From Ahaetulla prasina (taxonomy: Eukaryota; Chordata; Lepidosauria; Squamata; Colubridae), in assembly GCF_028640845.1 (NCBI RefSeq), contig NC_080543.1, positions 92,927,825 to 92,991,824 on the forward strand: a stretch of 64,000 bases of DNA. Reading direction: 5' to 3'. The position numbers and the translations under genes were made by a program. The notes under the pieces were generated by a model, which ran no database searches, was not told the DNA's origin, and saw only the letters and a list, made by a program, of their open reading frames with translations. Positions 60,211 to 64,000 of the stretch are shown here, in pieces; within the stretch, counting starts at the first letter, position 1; each line of letters opens with the position of its first letter.

Positions 60211-62267
60211 GGGTCTTTATCATGTGCAGCTATAGGACACTCTGATCATTGCATGATTCACGTTGTACCTGCTTACAGGCAAAGACTTAAAACCACAAAA
60301 CCAACAATTAAATCAGTGAAGACCTGGATGGAGGAGGCAAAATTAAAGCTACAGGCATGCTTTGACTGCACTGATTGGAATATTTTTGAAGATACCTCTG
60401 CAGACCTGGATGAACTCACAGATACTGTAACATCATATGTCAGCTTCTGTGAAGACCTATGTGTACCTACAAGGAACTTGCGAATATACAGTAACAACAA
60501 ACCTTGGTTCACACCTAAACTTAAGCAGCTACGCCATTCCAAAGAGGAAGCCTACAGAAAAGGTGATAAAATGCTGTACAATCAGGCCAGAAATGCACTA
60601 ACAAGGGAGATCAGAGCAGCAAAAAGAAGCTACTCTGAAAAGCTAAAGAATCAGTTTTCAGCAAATGAACCAGCAAACATGTGGAAAACTCTTAAAAATA
60701 TCACCGGCTATGGCAAACCTCCTTCCCAGGCTGAAGGTAATCAACAACTGGCAGATGACCTGAATGAGTTTTACTGCAGGTTTGAAAGGAAACTACAGCC
60801 ACCTATCTCCACAACCCCCATCTCAGACACACCAACAACAGCCAAGCCTCCTACAACTGACCCCATTTCATTGGGTTCACAACCCCTAGTGATCACAGAA
60901 AAGGAAGTGCAGGACCTATTTCACAGACAAAAGCCAGGAAAAGCTCCAGGCCCAGACAAGATAACTCCTTCTTGCTTAAAAGTCTGTGCTGACCAATTGG
61001 CCCCTATCTTCACCCATATTTTCAATAAATCACTAGAGATGTGCTATGTTCCTTCTTGCTTCAAACGCTCTACCATCATCCCAGTGCTGAAGAAGCCCAC
61101 CATCAAGGAACTGAATGACTACAGATCAGTTGCTTTAACATCTGTAGTCATGAAAACCTTTGGAAGGCTAGTGCTTCCCTACTTGAAAGCCATCACGGAT
61201 CCGCTGTTAGACCCCTTGCAATTTGCATACCGAGCAAATAGATCAACAGATGATGCTGTTAATATGGCTCTGCACTACATCCTACAACATCTTGAGTCTC
61301 CAAAGACCTACGCAAGGGTCCTCTTTGTAGACTTTAGTTCAGCATTCAATACCATCATTCCAGACACTCTTCTAACTAAGCTAAACCAGCTACAGGTACC
61401 GGAACAGACTTGTAAGTGGATCACAAGCTTCCTAACAAACAGGAAGCAGCAGGTGAAGCTAAGCAACATCATATCAAATACCTGTACAATTAGCACAGCC
61501 CCCCCCCCAAAGCTGTGTGCTCTCCCCACTTCTCTTCTCTCTGTATACCAACGACTGCATCTCCAATGATCCATCTGTTAAGCTACTGAAGTTCGCAGAT
61601 GACACAACAGTGATTGGTCTCATTCGAGACAATGACGAATCCGCATATAGACGAGAGGTCGAACGACTAGCCTTGTGCTGCAACCAAAACAATCTGGAAC
61701 TGAACACACTCAAAACCGTAGAAATGGTGGTAGACTTTAGGAGAAACCCTTCCATACTTCCACCTCTCACAATACTAGACAACACAGTATCAACAGTAGA
61801 AACCTTCAAATTTCTAGGTTCTATCATATCGCAAGATCTAAAATGGACAGCTAACATCAAAACATCATTAAAAAGGACAACAAAGAATGTTCTTTCTGCG
61901 CCAACTCAGTAAGCTCAAACTGCCCAAGGAGCTGCTGATCCAATTCTACAGAGGAATTATTGAGTCTGTCATTTGCACCTCTATAACTGTCTGGTTCGGT
62001 TCTGCAACCCAACAAGAAAAACACAGACTTCAGAGGATAATTAGAATTGCAGAAAAAATAATTGCTACCAACCTGCCTTCCATTGAGGACCTGTATACTG
62101 CACGAATCAAGAAGAGGGCCGTGAAAATATTTACAGACCCCTCGCATCCTGGACATAAACTGTTTCAACTACTACCCTCAAAACGACGCTATAGAGCACT
62201 GCACACCAGAACAACTAGACACAAGAACAGTTTTTCCCCGAAGGCCATCACTCTGCTAAACAAATAA
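60208..62267 (+). pseudogene. CR1 ORF2 (reverse transcriptase), frameshifted
   Basis: Frame 60208-61569 holds the end of the endonuclease, linker and RT fingers/palm: KPGKAPGPDKITPSCLK, DYRSVALTSVVMKTFG, RVLFVDFSSAFNTIIP (motif A). A C-run at 61500-61510 shifts frame. 61517-61912 resumes with VLSPLLFSLYTND-like, FADDTTVIGLI (motif C) and TVEMVVDFRR. A second shift near 61890 leads to 61887-62267 (the C-terminal region ending HKNSFSPKAITLLNK). Catalytic residues persist, but two frameshifts and 5' truncation make it non-functional. Confidence 0.92.
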
Positions 62268-62584
62268 TTCCATCAACACTGTCAAACTATTTACTGAATC
62301 TGCACTACTATTAATCTTCTCATAGTTCCCATCACCAATCTCTTTCCACTTATGACTGTATGATTGTAACTTTGTTGCTGGTAATCCTTATGATTTATAT
62401 TGATATATTGATAATCATTTGTGTTGTAAATGTTGTACCTTGATGAAGGTATCTTTTCTTTTGTGTACACTGAGAGACAAATTCCTTGTGTGTCCAATCA
62501 CACTTGGCCAATAAAAAATTCAATTCTATTCTATTCTATTCTATTCTATTCTATTCTATTCTATTCTATTCTATTCTATTCTAA
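60211..62584 (+). mobile_element. CR1 (Snake1/L3-like) LINE, 2.4 kb, 5'-truncated
   Basis: Begins in the C-terminus of the endonuclease domain (GHSDHCMIHVVPAYRQRL), followed by the complete RT and C-terminal region and a 3' UTR ending GCCAATAAAAAATTCAATTC with (ATTCT)n at 62523-62582. About 98 percent similar by eye to 17401-18056 over the shared 3' part. Probably in JADE3 intron 1 or upstream, antisense to it. Confidence 0.93.
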
Positions 62585-63055
62585 CAATTATATAACTCTT
62601 TTGCAAATTAAAACCTTTAATAAAAACTGTGCCTGCCTGCATGTGAAGTGTTAATGTGCAACAAAGAAAAATGTTTAGTTCTGATCAGTTGGAACCAATA
62701 TCCAACGAAACAGGTCTACTTCCACATGCTGATAAGTAGACTATCATGTGCTGTGCAAAGATTTTAAATACAGATTCAGCAATCAGCAGCCAAAAGTAAA
62801 AATAATAAAAATTTATAAAATAAATAAATAAAAGTAATTTAGGCAAAACTAATACTATTAAGCAAGCCAATTACATTCTTTTGAAGTATTATAGTGAGCT
62901 CTATGAGCTTACATGAAACTTCCTGCCATTTCTCAACTAAAGAGACAGAGGAATATGTTGACTACTTTACAACCTGGAGATCACTTGATGAAATTACTGT
63001 TTAAAACTTTGATGGTCATAGCCAAAGCCTAAGAAAATCACACATTAAGACAAGA
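62585..63055. other. No recognised element
   Basis: AT-rich sequence between the CR1 and the SINE. Confidence 0.35.
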
Positions 63056-63067
63056 TCATATTATATA

Positions 63068-63413
63068 AAGGTAAAGGTAAAGGTTCCCCTATTTGCTAGT
63101 CATTCAACATATGTGCTAGTTGTTCCTGACTCTAGGGGCGGTGCTCATCTCCGTTTCAAAGCCAAAGAGCCAGTGCTCCGAAGATGTCTCCATGGTCATG
63201 TAGCCGGCATGACTAAATGCCAAAGGTGCAAGGAATGCTGTTACCTTCCCACCAAAGGTGGTCCCTATTTTTCTAGGTTGGCAGAAGCTGGGACAAGTAA
63301 CGGGAGCTCACCCAGTTATGCGGCACTAGGGATTCGAACCGCTGAACTGCCGACCTTTCAATTGACAAGCTCAGCGTTCTAGCCATTGAGCCACCACGTC
63401 CCTTCATATTATA
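63068..63413 (-). repeat. Sauria-type SINE, antisense, full length
   Basis: Reverse complement of the 18986 copy: AAAGGTTCCCC at the left, GGGATTCGAACCGCTGAACT (B box) and GAGCCACCACGTCCC at the right. The 12-bp target duplication TCATATTATATA (63056-63067 and 63414-63425) is perfect, so it is a recent insertion. Confidence 0.93.
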
Positions 63414-63425
63414 TATAGTCATATA

Positions 63426-64000
63426 AATATTCACAGTACTGTATTAGAAATACAGTAGTTTGCAATTATTCTTTTTGTAAAAATGTAATAGATCCTGAAA
63501 GCTACAGTTATAATACAAGTTATTATACAAATTCTTTTCACAATGGCCTTTTGAATTGTTATATTTTTTACTTTTTTCTATATATCCAATCTCCTGCTTG
63601 TTTCAGACATGCACCTCTCAAATTTCTGAGAATCATTAGTGCATCCTACAGAGATAAGATGTTATTAACCCACACTAGGATCCAGTTTATTATGCTACTT
63701 GAATTTGTGGGTTAACAATCCACAAGTAAAAGAAGAGATTCCATTTTACATAAAGACTCCATTACTTCTATTATCTGCAAGATAATAAAAAAATATTGGA
63801 GTATTACTTATAATTTCATTAAACTTACAAAGTTATATCAAAATATTCCAGCTGTTTTTACTAGCATTGAAAAATATATGATGAAATGATAGTAACAAAG
63901 ATACTATTAGGGTGAAACACTATTCTCGCAAGAACCTCCGTCCATTTTGTGCCTAGTTACAGGTTTCCCTCTATAATATTTTTGGCAAACTCTAAATTCC
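63426..64000. other. No recognised element
   Basis: AT-rich. I looked for the JADE3 5' UTR exon or a CpG-rich promoter and saw none. Confidence 0.35.

Overview
This is vertebrate nuclear DNA, almost certainly from a snake. It carries two conventional split protein-coding genes on the minus strand, embedded in a dense and repeatedly nested set of squamate transposable elements. The case for a snake rests on CR1-type LINEs whose 3' ends run into (ATTCT)n microsatellites, two tRNA-derived SINEs of the Sauria type, L2 elements with a GAGTC-CTTCGGGAGAAGGGCGG style tail, an L1 LINE and Ty3/Gypsy elements. There are no bacterial operons, CRISPR arrays or standalone RNA genes.

Layout. RGN (regucalcin/SMP30) runs right to left. 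Its six coding exons lie between 8854 and 1093 and join to exactly 900 nt (299 aa plus stop), with every metal and substrate residue conserved. A CpG-rich block around 10.8-11.6 kb with a minus-strand splice donor at 11371/11372 is a plausible RGN promoter and 5' non-coding exon. JADE3 (PHD-finger scaffold of the HBO1/KAT7 acetyltransferase complex) also runs right to left. Its ten coding exons lie between 54897 and 22191 and join to exactly 2460 nt (819 aa plus stop). Its 5' non-coding exon(s) and promoter probably lie beyond 64 kb. The order JADE3 then RGN, both in the same direction, is the arrangement known on human Xp11.3.

The remainder is intronic or intergenic and mostly repeat-derived. 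Main items: a fragment of a Gypsy LTR at 1-65; two long hAT-type non-autonomous elements with ~105-bp internal modules at 6.7-8.1 kb; solo LTRs at 12.85 and 27.35 kb; an old antisense L2 (23.2-27.2 kb) split by a decayed Gypsy element at 23874-25910; another antisense L2 split by a CR1 near 17.4-18.06 kb; and a 3-kb 5'-truncated L1 (44.1-52.7 kb) split by a nearly complete 5.5-kb Gypsy chromovirus-type element at 45960-51477. A hAT-like element at 57080-58423 holds about 650 bp of pure pyrimidine tract plus a large inverted repeat. A 2.4-kb CR1 LINE lies at 60.2-62.6 kb.

The most unusual observations are as follows. The L1 is flanked by an approximately 240-bp direct duplication of host intron, an exceptionally long target-site duplication. 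A hAT element's 8-bp target site starts at the +6 base of a JADE3 splice donor. The Gypsy element has near-identical LTRs and long open frames, but two of its three reverse-transcriptase catalytic aspartates are replaced. A diverged duplication lies within the presumed RGN promoter region. No novel enzymatic or defence system was found; the interest lies in transposon biology and genome architecture.
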